A stretch of 64,000 bases of DNA from Symplocastrum torsivum CPER-KK1 (GCA_019358875.1 JAHHIF010000002.1:210304-274303), one strand, 5' to 3'. Positions 1 through 9,381 are shown, counted from the first letter of the stretch. The notes: generated by a model from the sequence alone, not told the origin. Numbers and translations are program-made.

Positions 1-540
1 TGTTCCTACACTCACCTGCTCATACAAGGCTCGAATATCACTATTACGCATCCGCAAGCAGCCGTGGGAAACTGGCTGACCAATCAGTTGCTCTTTGTTG
101 GTGCCATGGAACCCTATTTGATGCTGTCCATCAGACCAAAAACTGATCCAGCGATCGCCTAAAGGATTATCAGGCCCAGTAGTGATTAGTTCACCCGTGA
201 TCGGCTGCTGCCAGACTGGATTGCGTTGCTTTTGTATCACTTTAAAGGTGCCAGTAGGAGTCTCCCAACCGGGTTGACCAACAGCGACTGGGTAGCTTGA
301 GAGGCGTTGCTTTCCCCAGTAGGTGTAGGCACGAGCATCACTCAAATCAACAACGACCTTAGTATGAAGCGAAGCGATCGCATGAGCCAGAAGGGGGATG
401 GCTGGTGAAACCTGGATCAGCTTAGGTTTTGCTGGCAGAGGCTTTGGCTTTGGCTCTTGTCGTGCTGCTGAAAACAACACTGCCGCTCCTCCAAAGCAAA
501 GCAGCATCACGCTTGTCTTGAATGAGTTTATGATGCCCAT
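1..540 (-). CDS. L,D-transpeptidase (YkuD family), 3' end beyond the window
   Basis: This is a partial gene. The start ATG is at 538-540 and the reading frame runs off the left edge. A short N-terminal hydrophobic stretch with an Ala-rich end suggests export or membrane anchoring, followed by a Pro/Lys linker. The catalytic YkuD region is visible: a FHGT block and, 12 residues further on, SHGCLRM (about 49-72), which carries the catalytic Cys and His. Family members cross-link peptidoglycan stem peptides or attach proteins to them in the periplasm. The gene begins 2 bases after the stop of the response regulator upstream, so the two are very likely co-transcribed. The C-terminal residues are not in the window. 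Confidence 0.9.
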   Translation of the reverse strand, partial: MGIINSFKTSVMLLCFGGAAVLFSAARQEPKPKPLPAKPKLIQVSPAIPLLAHAIASLHTKVVVDLSDARAYTYWGKQRLSSYPVAVGQPGWETPTGTFKVIQKQRNPVWQQPITGELITTGPDNPLGDRWISFWSDGQHQIGFHGTNKEQLIGQPVSHGCLRMRNSDIRALYEQVSVGT

Positions 541-542
541 AT

Positions 543-1004
543 TCACTCATGAGTGTTCGCAGGCGGCAACTCTACAATATCAAACCAGTACTCGGCTAGC
601 GTATTCATTGCCTCAACTAGCAATTCAAATGTGCTTGGCTTAGTTAGGTAAGAACTTGCTCCTAGCTCATAACTACGACGAATGTCTTCCTCTGATGATG
701 AGGATGTCAGCATGACAATCGGAATGCGCCGGAGCTTAGGGTTAGCTTTAATGATTTGTAGTGCCTCAATTCCATTAATTTTTGGTAGATACAAATCTAG
801 CAAGATCAGATTAGGGTGTGGAGCGCTCACCAACTCGCTATACTGGCGGCGACGCTGTAGATAGTCCAGCAGCTCCTCACCATCTTTAACGATATACAAC
901 TTGTAACGTAGACGACTCTCACCGAGCGCCTGCTTGATCGAGATCTGGTCGTCAGGCGTATCTTCTGCTAGCAGAATGGTGATGCGATCTCTAGGATTCC
1001 TCAC
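543..1004 (-). CDS. Response regulator, single receiver domain (Rcp1-like)
   Basis: 153 residues forming one receiver domain with no output domain. The acidic pair is in LAEDTPDD, the phospho-acceptor Asp is in LLDLYLPK, the conserved Thr/Ser is in MLTSSSSEED and the Lys is in LTKPS. The long loop between strand 2 and strand 3 and the overall sequence resemble Rcp1-type regulators, which partner phytochrome-like histidine kinases in cyanobacteria. No kinase gene is visible nearby, so the partner is unknown. The stop is 2 bases from the start of the L,D-transpeptidase gene, which suggests one transcript and possibly a link between signalling and wall remodelling. Confidence 0.92.
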   Translation of the reverse strand: MRNPRDRITILLAEDTPDDQISIKQALGESRLRYKLYIVKDGEELLDYLQRRRQYSELVSAPHPNLILLDLYLPKINGIEALQIIKANPKLRRIPIVMLTSSSSEEDIRRSYELGASSYLTKPSTFELLVEAMNTLAEYWFDIVELPPANTHE

Positions 1005-1537
1005 TCTCGTCCTGACTCCTTTGGGCTATTTGGCAATCAAGCAGTTTTTAACCAATAGTAAAGATAATTTTCCGGAAAAATTGCCTTATGAAGAGAATTC
1101 TGGTTATAGCTTCCAACGACGTAGACCTTCGACATTGAGTAGAGGTACATTGTACGCCTGGAATGGCAAAAGGCATAAATCCCGCCTGAGTGGTCACGCT
1201 TTGAGTTTACAGTTTTTTTAGAGTTATGAGTTAAGAGTAATGAGCAATAAATTTTTAAAGTCGTTGAGCCGTAATCCTTACCTAATAAAGGGTTGTGAAT
1301 TTTTAACGTCTTTTTCACCTTACTACTCATTACGCTCAAGTAACTTTTTTTAGTAGAACTCACCCGATTGGGGGATGCTCTATGACTGTCATAAAAGAAA
1401 TGATAGTTGCCTTGTGCTTGCTAATGCTTGCGTACTCACATCTAAAAGGCAATTACAAAGTCGCTGATTGATGCGGGAACTCTATGTGAAAGTTGTGCGT
1501 CTTTGGGAGGAAGGATGTTCTAGCACCCATTCCATCC
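1005..1537. other. Intergenic region between divergent rcp-like gene and sigG
   Basis: About 530 bases with no convincing gene. An open frame on the minus strand (1037-1363) has no homology that I recognise and a composition unlike its neighbours. The region must hold the promoters of the leftward response-regulator operon and the rightward sigG gene. A purine-rich GGGAGGAAGG stretch at 1505-1514 precedes a two-codon ATG-TTC-TAG reading frame, 20 bases before the likely sigG start. I cannot assign a role to it. Confidence 0.5.
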
Positions 1538-2194
1538 ATGAACCAATCGACTTCTGTAACTTGGTCAACCGTTGAGGCAACAGTCCCTCAAGTATCGGTG
1601 CAACCCGACAAACTCTCAAACTATGACTTGATTTTGCGCTGTCAGGACGGACTTCGCCCTGATCGGACTGCCTTTGCTGAACTTCTGCGTCGATATCAGT
1701 CCCATGTGGATAAGATTTTGTACCACTTGGCTCCCGACTGGCAGGATAGAGCTGACTTGGCGCAAGAAGTTTGGATTCGGGTTTACCGCAACATCAAGCG
1801 ATTGCAAGAGCCAGTCAAGTTCCGGGGCTGGTTGAGCCGCATTGCTACGAATTTGTTCTATGATGAACTGCGTAAGCGCAAACGGGTCGCCAATCCTCTT
1901 TCGCTAGATGCTCCACGTCGTCTGGATGACGGAGAAATGGACTGGGAAATAGCCTCAGACAATCCCAATCCTGACGATGATATGACAACACGGGAGTTCT
2001 ATGAACAGCTTCGTGAAGCCATCTCAGACTTGCCAGAGGTATTTCGGACAACTATTGTTCTGAGGGAAATTGAAGGCATGGCTTATGAGGAAATTGCTGA
2101 AATCACTGGCGTTTCCTTAGGTACCGTAAAGTCAAGAATTGCCAGAGCCAGATCTAGACTCCAATCCCAGCTTCAAACCTACTTAGAAGCCTAA
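1538..2194 (+). CDS. sigG: Group 3 (ECF-type) RNA polymerase sigma factor SigG
   Basis: 218 residues from the ATG at 1538; an open extension to a TTG at 1493 exists, but family members begin near MNQ. Region 2 is seen as DLAQEVWIRVYRNI and FRGWLSRIATNLFYDELRKR, and region 4 as LPEVFRTTIVLREIEGMAYEEIAEITGVSLGTVKSRIARAR, quoted here in parts of one continuous block. The sequence closely matches the cyanobacterial SigG family (Synechocystis slr1545 type), which responds to envelope or oxidative stress. The gene downstream is a membrane-anchored anti-sigma candidate, the arrangement known for SigG and its regulator SapG. Confidence 0.93.
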   Translation: MNQSTSVTWSTVEATVPQVSVQPDKLSNYDLILRCQDGLRPDRTAFAELLRRYQSHVDKILYHLAPDWQDRADLAQEVWIRVYRNIKRLQEPVKFRGWLSRIATNLFYDELRKRKRVANPLSLDAPRRLDDGEMDWEIASDNPNPDDDMTTREFYEQLREAISDLPEVFRTTIVLREIEGMAYEEIAEITGVSLGTVKSRIARARSRLQSQLQTYLEA

Positions 2195-2302
2195 TTTGGG
2201 TTTCTTTCTTAAGGACGGTAAGCTGAGGTGGTTGTCAGTTTATTATGGAATCTATAAAATATCCTTGGTTGAGCGCTTGCTATGACTTGGTAGTAGACGG
2301 AA

Positions 2303-2851
2303 ATGACCTCTAATTTTGACGCTCGTAAACATTCCAGGCAGGAAGCTGCTAAACAGATGGATAGCCTACAGCGCGATCGCTTTGAATTACTTAGTGCATT
2401 TATAGACGGTGAGGTAACAGCAGCAGAGCGTAGACAGGTGCAAGAGTTGTTGGCAACCGACGCGGATATGCAGCGTTTGCACTCCCGCCTTATGAAGCTA
2501 CGCCAAGGTTTGCAAAAACTCCCAGTGCCAGCCGTTGATAACACGGCTCAAGATACGGCACAGGAAGTTTTCTCACGCATTGACCGTCGTCAGAATCGAC
2601 GAACAGTCATGTGGGGTGGTGCTGCGATCGCAGCGATGGTTGTTGGTGCCTTATCAGGAATTCTTCCCGGAAGTGATTCACTGGTGCCACGGCTGGCTCA
2701 GTCTCTAAACCAAGAGGTGGCTCCAGAACCGCTAGAGATTGCGATTAACCGACCCGTGATTGAGATTCCTAAGGCAGCAGTAGCATTGCCTGAACAATCC
2801 CTGGATCTACCCGCAGTACCCCATGAGACTAACCAGAATGATCTCAATTAA
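2303..2851 (+). CDS. Membrane-anchored anti-sigma factor (SapG-like)
   Basis: 182 residues starting at the ATG at 2303, 108 bases after sigG. The N-terminal 70 residues form a helical anti-sigma-type domain (ELLSAFIDGEVTAAER), followed by a second helical segment. A single membrane segment is near residues 103-123 (TVMWGGAAIAAMVVGALSG), with a Pro/Glu/Val-rich periplasmic tail. No HxxxCxxC zinc motif is visible, so this is not a classical ZAS domain. By position and architecture it is the cognate inhibitor of SigG; SapG is the name used for the equivalent in Nostoc. A strong hairpin lies just downstream. The site-2 protease at 15.8 kb could release such a factor, but no link is shown here. 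Confidence 0.8.
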   Translation: MTSNFDARKHSRQEAAKQMDSLQRDRFELLSAFIDGEVTAAERRQVQELLATDADMQRLHSRLMKLRQGLQKLPVPAVDNTAQDTAQEVFSRIDRRQNRRTVMWGGAAIAAMVVGALSGILPGSDSLVPRLAQSLNQEVAPEPLEIAINRPVIEIPKAAVALPEQSLDLPAVPHETNQNDLN

Positions 2852-2924
2852 ATCACAGGTATAGGATGCAGGTGTTTGGCTAAGTTGAGACATCTGTAAA
2901 GCTCTCCTGGATCTATTACAAGCC

Positions 2925-2965
2925 GAAAATCCGCTGATGCTCACTACTTAGACCAGCGGATTTTC
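2925..2965 (+). terminator. Perfect 12-bp hairpin after the anti-sigma gene
   Basis: GAAAATCCGCTG at 2925-2936 pairs exactly with CAGCGGATTTTC at 2954-2965 across a 17-base loop. The A-rich left arm and T-rich right arm are typical of an intrinsic terminator, and it lies 74 bases after the anti-sigma stop. It would end the sigG transcript. Confidence 0.75.
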
Positions 2966-3015
2966 CGCATTGTTAAGCTCAACTCGTTCGGTTAGCCAAG
3001 TTTTAGAGACAAAGG

Positions 3016-3897
3016 GTGAAGGAAACAGTAGAGGTTCCGCTATTTGATATGAGTTCCAAACCTTACGCCACTGATCTCAACGTTCAAGTTCAAGGAAAGG
3101 GTTTCCCTATCCTCTGCTTACACGGGCATCCTGGTGCAGGCAGTAGTATGTCAGTTTTTACCCGACATCTATCACAACGGTTCCAGACTATTGCCCCTGA
3201 TTTACGGGGATATGGCAAGAGTAGAACTCAATTAGACTTTAAAATGACCGACCACCTGATTGACTTGGAAGCGCTTCTAGACAACTTCCGGGTTGACCGT
3301 TGTCTTGTACTAGGTTGGTCTTTAGGCGGAATTCTTGCGATAGAGTTGGCGCTAAGACTACCAGAGCGAGTCACAGGTTTAATTTTAGTGGCTACAGCGG
3401 CTCGACCCAGAGGAAGTCATCCGCCAATTAGCTGGGAAGATAATTTCTACACTGGGCTTGCTTCGATTGTGAACCGACTACAACCTGGTTGGCAGTGGAA
3501 TATTGAAAGGTTTGGAAAGCGATCGCTTTATCGCTACCTCATCCAACAACACACTCCGGCTGCCTACCAGTACCTTGCCCTCGAAGCCATGCCCGCTTAT
3601 CTACAAACCTCTACGGCTGCCACCCGTGCCCTCAATACGGCTCTAAAAGCTGGCTATAACCGACTTGCAGACTTAGAGAAAATTCAATGTCCTTCCCTTG
3701 TATTGACAGGAGAAGCTGACCGACACATCACCGTCGAGTCAAGTCAAGAGACTGCTCAGCATCTCAAAAATTGTCAATGGCACTGCTACCCGAATACAGC
3801 TCACCTATTTCCTTGGGAGATTCCCGATCAGGTATTAGGCGATATCGACCACTGGATAGAAGATAATCCTCAGGCCGTCGGGTTAACTGGGAAATAA
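3016..3897 (+). CDS. Alpha/beta hydrolase
   Basis: 293 residues from a GTG at 3016; an internal ATG at 3049 is an alternative start. The fold is clear: oxyanion-hole segment LHGHPGAGSS, nucleophile elbow GWSLGG (GxSxG with Ser as nucleophile), an acidic residue in TGEADRH and a catalytic His in NTAHLFPWE. The length is normal for the family. No signal peptide is seen, so it is probably cytoplasmic. The substrate cannot be predicted. The gene stands alone between the anti-sigma terminator and a gene on the other strand. Confidence 0.88.
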   Translation: MKETVEVPLFDMSSKPYATDLNVQVQGKGFPILCLHGHPGAGSSMSVFTRHLSQRFQTIAPDLRGYGKSRTQLDFKMTDHLIDLEALLDNFRVDRCLVLGWSLGGILAIELALRLPERVTGLILVATAARPRGSHPPISWEDNFYTGLASIVNRLQPGWQWNIERFGKRSLYRYLIQQHTPAAYQYLALEAMPAYLQTSTAATRALNTALKAGYNRLADLEKIQCPSLVLTGEADRHITVESSQETAQHLKNCQWHCYPNTAHLFPWEIPDQVLGDIDHWIEDNPQAVGLTGK

Positions 3898-3964
3898 CCA
3901 AGAAGGTGTAGAGCTAGCAAGAGGATTTTGGGGCAGTAGAAAGTTTGGGAGATGAGAAGAGTAG

Positions 3965-4249
3965 TTATGATGGCTGTCTACTAAGAGAATGTATTTTCTC
4001 GCGCTCACTCGGCTCGCCCAATTCATCAAAAAGTGTTAGTTTGCTCGGTTTACAGCGCCTGACACTAACAACAATGCCTTGAGCGCCTTCATTTTCCAAA
4101 TCTTCAACATACCCAGTCTTCGCGACCTGAGCATCTTTATCACTGAAGAAAGGGCCAAAGTAGTAGGTGCAACGAGGGTTGTCCGTAATAATTTCAACCC
4201 AAAAAGCCAATCCTAAGAACTGGAGAATCTTGATCAACACTTCTTTCAT
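3965..4249 (-). CDS. DUF1816 domain protein
   Basis: 94 residues. The conserved core of the cyanobacterial DUF1816 family is present: WVEIITDNPRCTYYFGPF followed by GYVEDLENEGAQGI. The family is restricted mostly to cyanobacteria and is distantly related to phycobilisome linker-type (CpcD-like) folds; its molecular function is not established. The gene lies convergent with the hydrolase and upstream of rlmB on the other side, and appears to be a single-gene unit. Confidence 0.85.
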   Translation of the reverse strand: MKEVLIKILQFLGLAFWVEIITDNPRCTYYFGPFFSDKDAQVAKTGYVEDLENEGAQGIVVSVRRCKPSKLTLFDELGEPSEREKIHSLSRQPS

Positions 4250-4320
4250 GCTGTTTGCCTGGAATATAAGATTCTAATCGGTCTTTTAATACCGTTATTT
4301 TTACATTTTGTTATACAACT

Positions 4321-5517
4321 TCACGTTACTTTTTTCAAAGTATTCTTAGAAAGACTGCCAAGATACAAGAAATTTGACCAACGTTGTCGATAAGCTTCGT
4401 ATAACACCATAGCGGCAGCAACCGAGGCATTTAAGCTCGGAGTTTTGCCTTGGAGGGGAATTGAGACTAGTTCATCACAACCACGTTCGGTTAGCAAGCT
4501 CAAACCATTGCCTTCTGAACCTACTACTAATGCTACTGGACCTTTAAATTCAACACTGTGTAGTACTTTACCGCTACTAGATGTTGTGCCATAAATCCAA
4601 AAGCCAGCCGATTTCAATTCCTCTAAAGCACGACCAAGATTGACAACCCGTGCGATTGAAAACGTTTCTAGAGCGCCCGCTGCAACTTTCATGACGGTGG
4701 AAGTCACTCCCACAGCACGACGTTGAGGGATAACTAAGCCCTGAGCGCCCATTGCTTCGGCTGTGCGAATAATTGCCCCTAAGTTGTGGGGGTCGGTGAT
4801 GCTATCACAAACCAATATCACTGGCTGCTCAGCCGTGGCTTTTGCCTTATCAATTAAATCTCCTAAATCCACGTAAGGATATGGAGCAACTTGAGCGGCA
4901 ATACCTTGATGGTTAGCGCCCTCTGTGATTTGGCTGAGGCGGCGAGGTTCTACTTCATCAATCACCGTACCATTTGCCTTGGCTTGGAGAAGTAAGGAGT
5001 GAAAGCGGGGATCGTAACGCAGTTGGGGAATAATCCAAATCCGGTTTAGCTGGCGCTGATTCTCTAGCGCCGCAATAACAGGATGACGCCCATAGATTAA
5101 GTCAGTATCCTCCTCTTCCTGCTGGGGGGCAACAGGTGGCTCGGTTGTTGTTGGCTTAAAATGTTGAGGTTCTTGATTGTTTTTGCGTATCGGCTTGGAC
5201 ACGGCAACAGGGTTGCGAGGTTTGAATGTCCTACTGTTCTTCTCCTGAGAGTGAACAGGCTTCCCCAGTTTCGGCTTCCTCGGATAGCGTTGCTCAAGTC
5301 GCTCAGTTTTGTCTTCTGAGGAATGGCGCAGCTTCGGCTCTGAGTTTTGGGAACGAACAGGCTTTCCTGGCTTCGGCTTCCCTGTAGAGCGAGGCTTGTA
5401 GCGGTCAGTGTTTTCGTCCTGAGAACGGGAGAATTTGCGATTTTCACGCGCCTCATGCATCGGCTTCCCTCGCTTTGGCTTACCAGGAGTGTGAGGGCGG
5501 CGGTTTTGATTAGCCAT
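4321..5517 (-). CDS. rlmB: 23S rRNA 2'-O-ribose methyltransferase, SpoU/TrmH family (RlmB-like), with basic repeat extension
   Basis: 398 residues. The C-terminal 250 residues are a complete SpoU methyltransferase with substrate-binding N domain ([14 protein letters not shown]) and the three SPOUT motifs: [27 protein letters not shown] and [17 protein letters not shown], forming the trefoil-knot SAM site. The family methylates a guanosine ribose in 23S rRNA domain V. The first 130 residues are low-complexity and strongly basic, with several copies of a KPKxGKP-type unit. Such an extension is common in cyanobacterial homologues and absent from the E. coli enzyme; it may help RNA binding. It starts 19 bases after the mrnC stop, so the pair is an operon. 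Confidence 0.92.
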   Translation of the reverse strand: MANQNRRPHTPGKPKRGKPMHEARENRKFSRSQDENTDRYKPRSTGKPKPGKPVRSQNSEPKLRHSSEDKTERLEQRYPRKPKLGKPVHSQEKNSRTFKPRNPVAVSKPIRKNNQEPQHFKPTTTEPPVAPQQEEEDTDLIYGRHPVIAALENQRQLNRIWIIPQLRYDPRFHSLLLQAKANGTVIDEVEPRRLSQITEGANHQGIAAQVAPYPYVDLGDLIDKAKATAEQPVILVCDSITDPHNLGAIIRTAEAMGAQGLVIPQRRAVGVTSTVMKVAAGALETFSIARVVNLGRALEELKSAGFWIYGTTSSSGKVLHSVEFKGPVALVVGSEGNGLSLLTERGCDELVSIPLQGKTPSLNASVAAAMVLYEAYRQRWSNFLYLGSLSKNTLKKVT

Positions 5518-5536
5518 ATTGTTAATAGTTGATGAT

Positions 5537-6025
5537 TTAATGGGGATCGAGTGGTAAATGCGCTAACAACTGGGTTAGACGTTGGGGATTAGTCAGGTAC
5601 AGGTATCCAATTAAGGTTTCTAAGCTAGTTGCTTGCTGATAGATTTCCGGATCGAGACGCCGAGGGATTCCTGCCGTGGCATTGCGCCCACGCCGCAAGA
5701 TTTCGAGTTCGCCTTCAGTGAGGTGGGGAGTGATTAATCGCAGAGTATTGGCTTGACTCTCTGCTCGGACTTGATCCACTACATGATCATGATAGTTATT
5801 AAGGCGCTTAGGGGGGAGCAGATAGCAGGTTCGGATATAAAGTTCATAAACAGCATCTCCTAGATACGCCAAAGACGCTGGTGAAACTTGTTGAATTTTA
5901 AAGTTGGAATCAGCGACATTACTCAAGAGCTTAAACCGAGCTTCCGCCCATGAGAGTGCTGATTCAGTTTCTAAGATATTTGAAGGCTCTTCCTCCTGTG
6001 ATGTCACAAACTCTGCCGACCTCAA
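5537..6025 (-). CDS. mrnC: Mini-ribonuclease III (MrnC)
   Basis: 162 residues with the RNase III catalytic domain only and no double-stranded RNA-binding domain. The core is [15 protein letters not shown], with the metal-binding Asp, and [11 protein letters not shown] near the C-terminus, with the second acidic site. MrnC matures 23S rRNA ends in Bacillus and is widespread in cyanobacteria. It lies just upstream of rlmB, also acting on 23S rRNA, a neighbourhood shared with Firmicutes. The N-terminal 35 residues are longer than in the Bacillus protein. Confidence 0.92.
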   Translation of the reverse strand: MRSAEFVTSQEEEPSNILETESALSWAEARFKLLSNVADSNFKIQQVSPASLAYLGDAVYELYIRTCYLLPPKRLNNYHDHVVDQVRAESQANTLRLITPHLTEGELEILRRGRNATAGIPRRLDPEIYQQATSLETLIGYLYLTNPQRLTQLLAHLPLDPH

Positions 6026-6152
6026 CCTTCTAAATTTTAGCGTTGCCAGGAATTTTTCATGGCATTAATAAGACTCAAAGACAAGCCACTGAGGTTCCCG
6101 ATAGAATAAGGGCGAGCTTGAAAGCCCGCCCTGACATTTGTGTACAGTTTTG

Positions 6153-6521
6153 TCAGCTACCCTTTACATTTTCCAAGGCTTCTTCAACAGAAGGTTGCAG
6201 CGAGAGAAATTTTTCTAGGCGAACCAGCTTGACTGTTTGAGTCACACGGGGATTCGTTACAATTTGCAATGTTCCCTCAGCTGTTTGAGCCTTCTTCACT
6301 AACTGCACTAAAGCGCCCAATCCAGAGCTATCGACAAAGTCGATCTTGGAAAGATCCAAAATAACGTTCGTCGGGCCATCATCAATATGTTTGCTAACGA
6401 CCTTGCGGAATGTAGCTTCCGAAAAGGCATCTAGCAATCCAGTGAGGCGGAAAAGTTGGCAATTTTCCCTAACTTCGCGAGTGCCCCTTAAGCTGACTGT
6501 CAGGGTTAGTGGCTCAGGAAT
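6153..6521 (-). CDS. STAS-domain anti-sigma factor antagonist, probably started at ATT
   Basis: The STAS domain is complete: VILDLSKIDFVDSSGLGALV holds the phosphorylatable Ser, and VTQTVKLVRLEKFLSL follows. A start at the TTG at 6437 would remove the first strand and part of the fold (REVRENCQLFRLTGLLDAF). The open frame extends upstream to a TAG. The only well-placed start there is an ATT at 6519-6521, with GGAGG five bases before it (6527-6531). From the ATT the protein is 122 residues, a normal STAS length. It would act in a partner-switching pathway with an RsbW-type kinase; one such kinase is at 40.3 kb. Low-confidence alternatives are a CTG inside the extension or a sequence error. Confidence 0.82.
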   Translation of the reverse strand: MPEPLTLTVSLRGTREVRENCQLFRLTGLLDAFSEATFRKVVSKHIDDGPTNVILDLSKIDFVDSSGLGALVQLVKKAQTAEGTLQIVTNPRVTQTVKLVRLEKFLSLQPSVEEALENVKGS

Positions 6522-6948
6522 AACACCCTCCTACTGTAGCGTACTAACATTTTTATTTTTGACATTCCCCTTGGCAACAAGACTAAGGCTATAACCGGGG
6601 ATTCTTGGGCTGATCTTACCTCTGGCAAACAGATGATTTGTCATCCAGATTTTAGATCAAGAAGTTTCCTTTGGTCGTTGCCGACCCAGCCTCAAGCTTA
6701 AATTTCGGTGTGCCCCACCGTATCTGCCTATTGTTATAAATAGGCTCATACGGCGCTTTACACGTTCCAAATCAGCTTAAGGCTTTCTTCGGAGGTACTC
6801 CAACACCGTATGCAATAGTATAGCGAGAAGTTCCCGTCTACTTTAAAGTAACCTGCTATTTTTGGCAAGGCTTTATATTACCTTTAAGTCGCACTTTATA
6901 AAAGCCGTTTTAGTTTTGGCTCCCTTGAACTGCGGTTTGACGATGCGA
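6522..6948. other. Intergenic region upstream of the STAS gene and downstream of carA
   Basis: About 430 bases between the carA stop and the STAS start, both genes reading leftward. I see no gene, no clear hairpin terminator and no repeat of known type. It should contain the promoter of the STAS gene. Confidence 0.4.
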
Positions 6949-8103
6949 TCAGCTTTGCTGGTGCGCTTTGCGCGATCGCATTGATTGGACAAACTGCTCG
7001 AATAGATAGTCAGCATCGTGAGGTCCCGGACTTGCCTCTGGGTGGTACTGCACCGAGAAGAAGGGCAACGTTTTGTGACGCAACCCGGCTACTGTATGGT
7101 CATTCAGGTTGAAGTGAGTAATTTCTACTTCAGGATTTAAAGTATCAGCATTAATTGCAAAACCGTGATTCTGGCTAGTAATTTCTACCTGCCGCTGTAA
7201 CCCTGCTGGGTGATTTAAGCCCCGGTGACCAAATTTGAGCTTAAAGGTTTCCGCACCCAAGGAAAGACCGAGAATTTGGTGACCCATGCAAATGCCAAAT
7301 ATGGGTCGCTGACGCTCTAATAAGGCTCTTGTCGTGGCAATTCCTTCACTAACAGCGGCTGGGTCGCCTGGGCCATTGGAGAGAAAAATTCCGTCAGGGT
7401 TGTAATTGATAATTTCCTCAGGCGGTGTATCGGCAGGAACCACAATCACGCGGCAACCATAGCTTGCCAAACGCCGCAGGATGTTGCGTTTCATGCCAAA
7501 ATCAATCGCTACAACTGTCAGGGGTTTATCCGGAGTCTCATCCAGTACGGGGCGAAACTCCCAGATTTCATCTGTGGGGTCAGACCACTCATAGACCTCT
7601 TTCGTTGTGACTTCCCGAACCAGATTTAATCCTGCCATGCTGGGTGCCGCCTGAACCTTTTTGAGCAACTCGGCAGGGTCGAGAATGTCTGTGGAAATGC
7701 CACCGTTCATGGCACCGGAGGATCGAAGTTTAATGGTTAAGGCTCTAGTATCGATCCCGTAAATTCCTGGGATGTTATGTTCCTTGAAGTAGTCAGGCAA
7801 GGACTGTGTTGAGCGCCAATTACTAGGACGACGAGCAATGTTACGTGCGATCGCACCCCGGATTTGAGGGTGTGCGGATTCTTCATCCTCTGGGTTAACA
7901 CCCGTATTGCCCAATTCGGGATACGTGAAGGTGACAATCTGACCACAGTAGCTAGGATCGGTTGCTACCTCTTGGTAACCCGTCATCGCAGTGTTAAACA
8001 CTACTTCTCCAATGGCAGTACCAGTAGCACCGAAAGACCAGCCTTGGTACGATGTTCCATCTGCTAGCACGAGCAGAGCAGGTGAAGCCGCTAAAACAGG
8101 CAT
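6949..8103 (-). CDS. carA: Carbamoyl-phosphate synthase small subunit
   Basis: 384 residues, the full family length. The N-terminal CPSase small-chain domain ([29 protein letters not shown]) is followed by a class I glutamine amidotransferase domain. The catalytic Cys is residue 272 in [10 protein letters not shown], and the His-Glu pair is at 354 and 356 in YHPEASPGP. It releases ammonia from glutamine for carbamoyl phosphate synthesis, used for arginine and pyrimidines. The large subunit gene carB is not in the window, which is usual in cyanobacteria, where the two genes are often unlinked. Confidence 0.97.
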   Translation of the reverse strand: MPVLAASPALLVLADGTSYQGWSFGATGTAIGEVVFNTAMTGYQEVATDPSYCGQIVTFTYPELGNTGVNPEDEESAHPQIRGAIARNIARRPSNWRSTQSLPDYFKEHNIPGIYGIDTRALTIKLRSSGAMNGGISTDILDPAELLKKVQAAPSMAGLNLVREVTTKEVYEWSDPTDEIWEFRPVLDETPDKPLTVVAIDFGMKRNILRRLASYGCRVIVVPADTPPEEIINYNPDGIFLSNGPGDPAAVSEGIATTRALLERQRPIFGICMGHQILGLSLGAETFKLKFGHRGLNHPAGLQRQVEITSQNHGFAINADTLNPEVEITHFNLNDHTVAGLRHKTLPFFSVQYHPEASPGPHDADYLFEQFVQSMRSRKAHQQS

Positions 8104-8380
8104 AAGCAGTTGATAATTGTGAGTTGTTAGTTTTTAGTTGTTGGTGGTCGATGGAAGGACATGAGGAACAACTAATCACTGACGTGTTATTATCTCATGG
8201 CTTTAAGGAGACTGGCAGGTTTTTAAGCCATCAATTGTTAGCAGATGATAACAGCGATAACGTAGTACAACTCGACTGTCTCCTCTCAAAGGAGGAGAGT
8301 TTAAAAGGCAAGTGTATTACCTCAGTCTGTATGTTTAAACTGGAATATAGATAGATAGCTCATGAGTAATTTTAAAGTGC

Positions 8381-9313
8381 ATGTCTTCTCATGAACGTGC
8401 GGCAATTGTGCTGCTTTCAGGTACCCTAGCCTTGCTCAATGTGGCTTGCAGCCGCATCACGGCTGTATCAAAGCCCCATGAACCATCACCAGTTGCCGTC
8501 TCTTCAACTTCAAGTCCTGTTGCGAAGCCATCGGCTAAGCCCAAACCAGCAGCGACACCGACAAGTCAATCCCCACTTGCGGCAAAAGAAGCTTATGAAC
8601 GGGCATTGGATGTTGCCTACAGTGCAGCAACCATTAGTCAATCCGCTGAGTCTTCCGGCGATTGGCAACTGGTGAGTAGTCGCTGGCAAGAAGCGATCGC
8701 GTTATTGGGCAGCTTGCCCCCTTCTAGTTCTTATCAGGCGATCGCTAAGCAGAAAATTTCGGAATATCAACGTAATTTGCGTATCGCTCAACAACTCGCG
8801 ACTCGTCCGCTTCCTGATTCTCCAGCAAGAACTACAGTAGCAACAGCTCCCCGAACTGTTGTTGAGCAAGCGACTCCCCCCACCTCGCCAATCACTAACA
8901 CGCCAACACCCAAGACGAACTTAATCCCCGCTTCTGCTAAGTCGCAGGTGATTACAGTTCCAATTAAACGTCGCGCTGGTCGAACACCAGTTATCGAGGT
9001 GATGTTTAATGGTGGTCAGAGGTTTGAGATGATTGTCGATACTGGCGCTAGTGGTACTGTAATTACACAAGCTATGGCTGATAGCCTTGGTATTGAGCCA
9101 GAGGGTGAAGTGATAGCGGATACAGCTAGTGCTAAAGCCGTAAAGTTTCCCATTGGTAAAGTTCAATCAATTGCTGTTGAGGACGCAGTGGAAACGAATG
9201 TTCCTGTTGCGATTGGTGGATCTGAGCTGGATTTAGGACTGCTTGGTCAAGACTTCTATGGGAAGTATGATGTCTGGATTAAAAAAGATGTTGTTGAATT
9301 TCACCCTCGTTGA
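8381..9313 (+). CDS. Retropepsin-like aspartic protease, secreted or lipid-anchored
   Basis: 310 residues. An N-terminal hydrophobic segment ends in LNVACS, a near-lipobox (the -3 residue is Asn, which is atypical), so a lipoprotein or membrane anchor is likely. A Pro/Ala/Thr-rich linker and a helical segment (residues 66-140) lead to a C-terminal single-lobe protease domain with catalytic Asp220 in MIVDTGASGTVIT and a closing GLLGQDFYGKYDVWI block. Retropepsin-like bacterial proteins act as homodimers. Similar cyanobacterial proteins are annotated as clan AA aspartic proteases of unknown substrate. The gene is alone, convergent with the carotenoid oxygenase. Confidence 0.85.
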   Translation: MSSHERAAIVLLSGTLALLNVACSRITAVSKPHEPSPVAVSSTSSPVAKPSAKPKPAATPTSQSPLAAKEAYERALDVAYSAATISQSAESSGDWQLVSSRWQEAIALLGSLPPSSSYQAIAKQKISEYQRNLRIAQQLATRPLPDSPARTTVATAPRTVVEQATPPTSPITNTPTPKTNLIPASAKSQVITVPIKRRAGRTPVIEVMFNGGQRFEMIVDTGASGTVITQAMADSLGIEPEGEVIADTASAKAVKFPIGKVQSIAVEDAVETNVPVAIGGSELDLGLLGQDFYGKYDVWIKKDVVEFHPR

Positions 9314-9381
9314 TTTTATCCAATCAGCTCTTAACTAGTCCTCATTAACTGCGTACACCAAAACGATAGGTAAGTTGCTGA

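Noticed and set aside
1037..1363. 108-codon open frame on the minus strand between the response regulator and sigG
   Set aside because: It overlaps the likely promoter region, has no recognisable domain, and its composition is unlike the neighbours. Simple-sequence traces (GAGTTATGAGTTAAGAG) are inside.
8124..8354. 76-codon frame upstream of the retropepsin-like gene
   Set aside because: No homology by eye, low-quality composition, and a hairpin-like AAAGGAGGAG/CTCCTCTC stretch in the middle suggests leader or repeat sequence.
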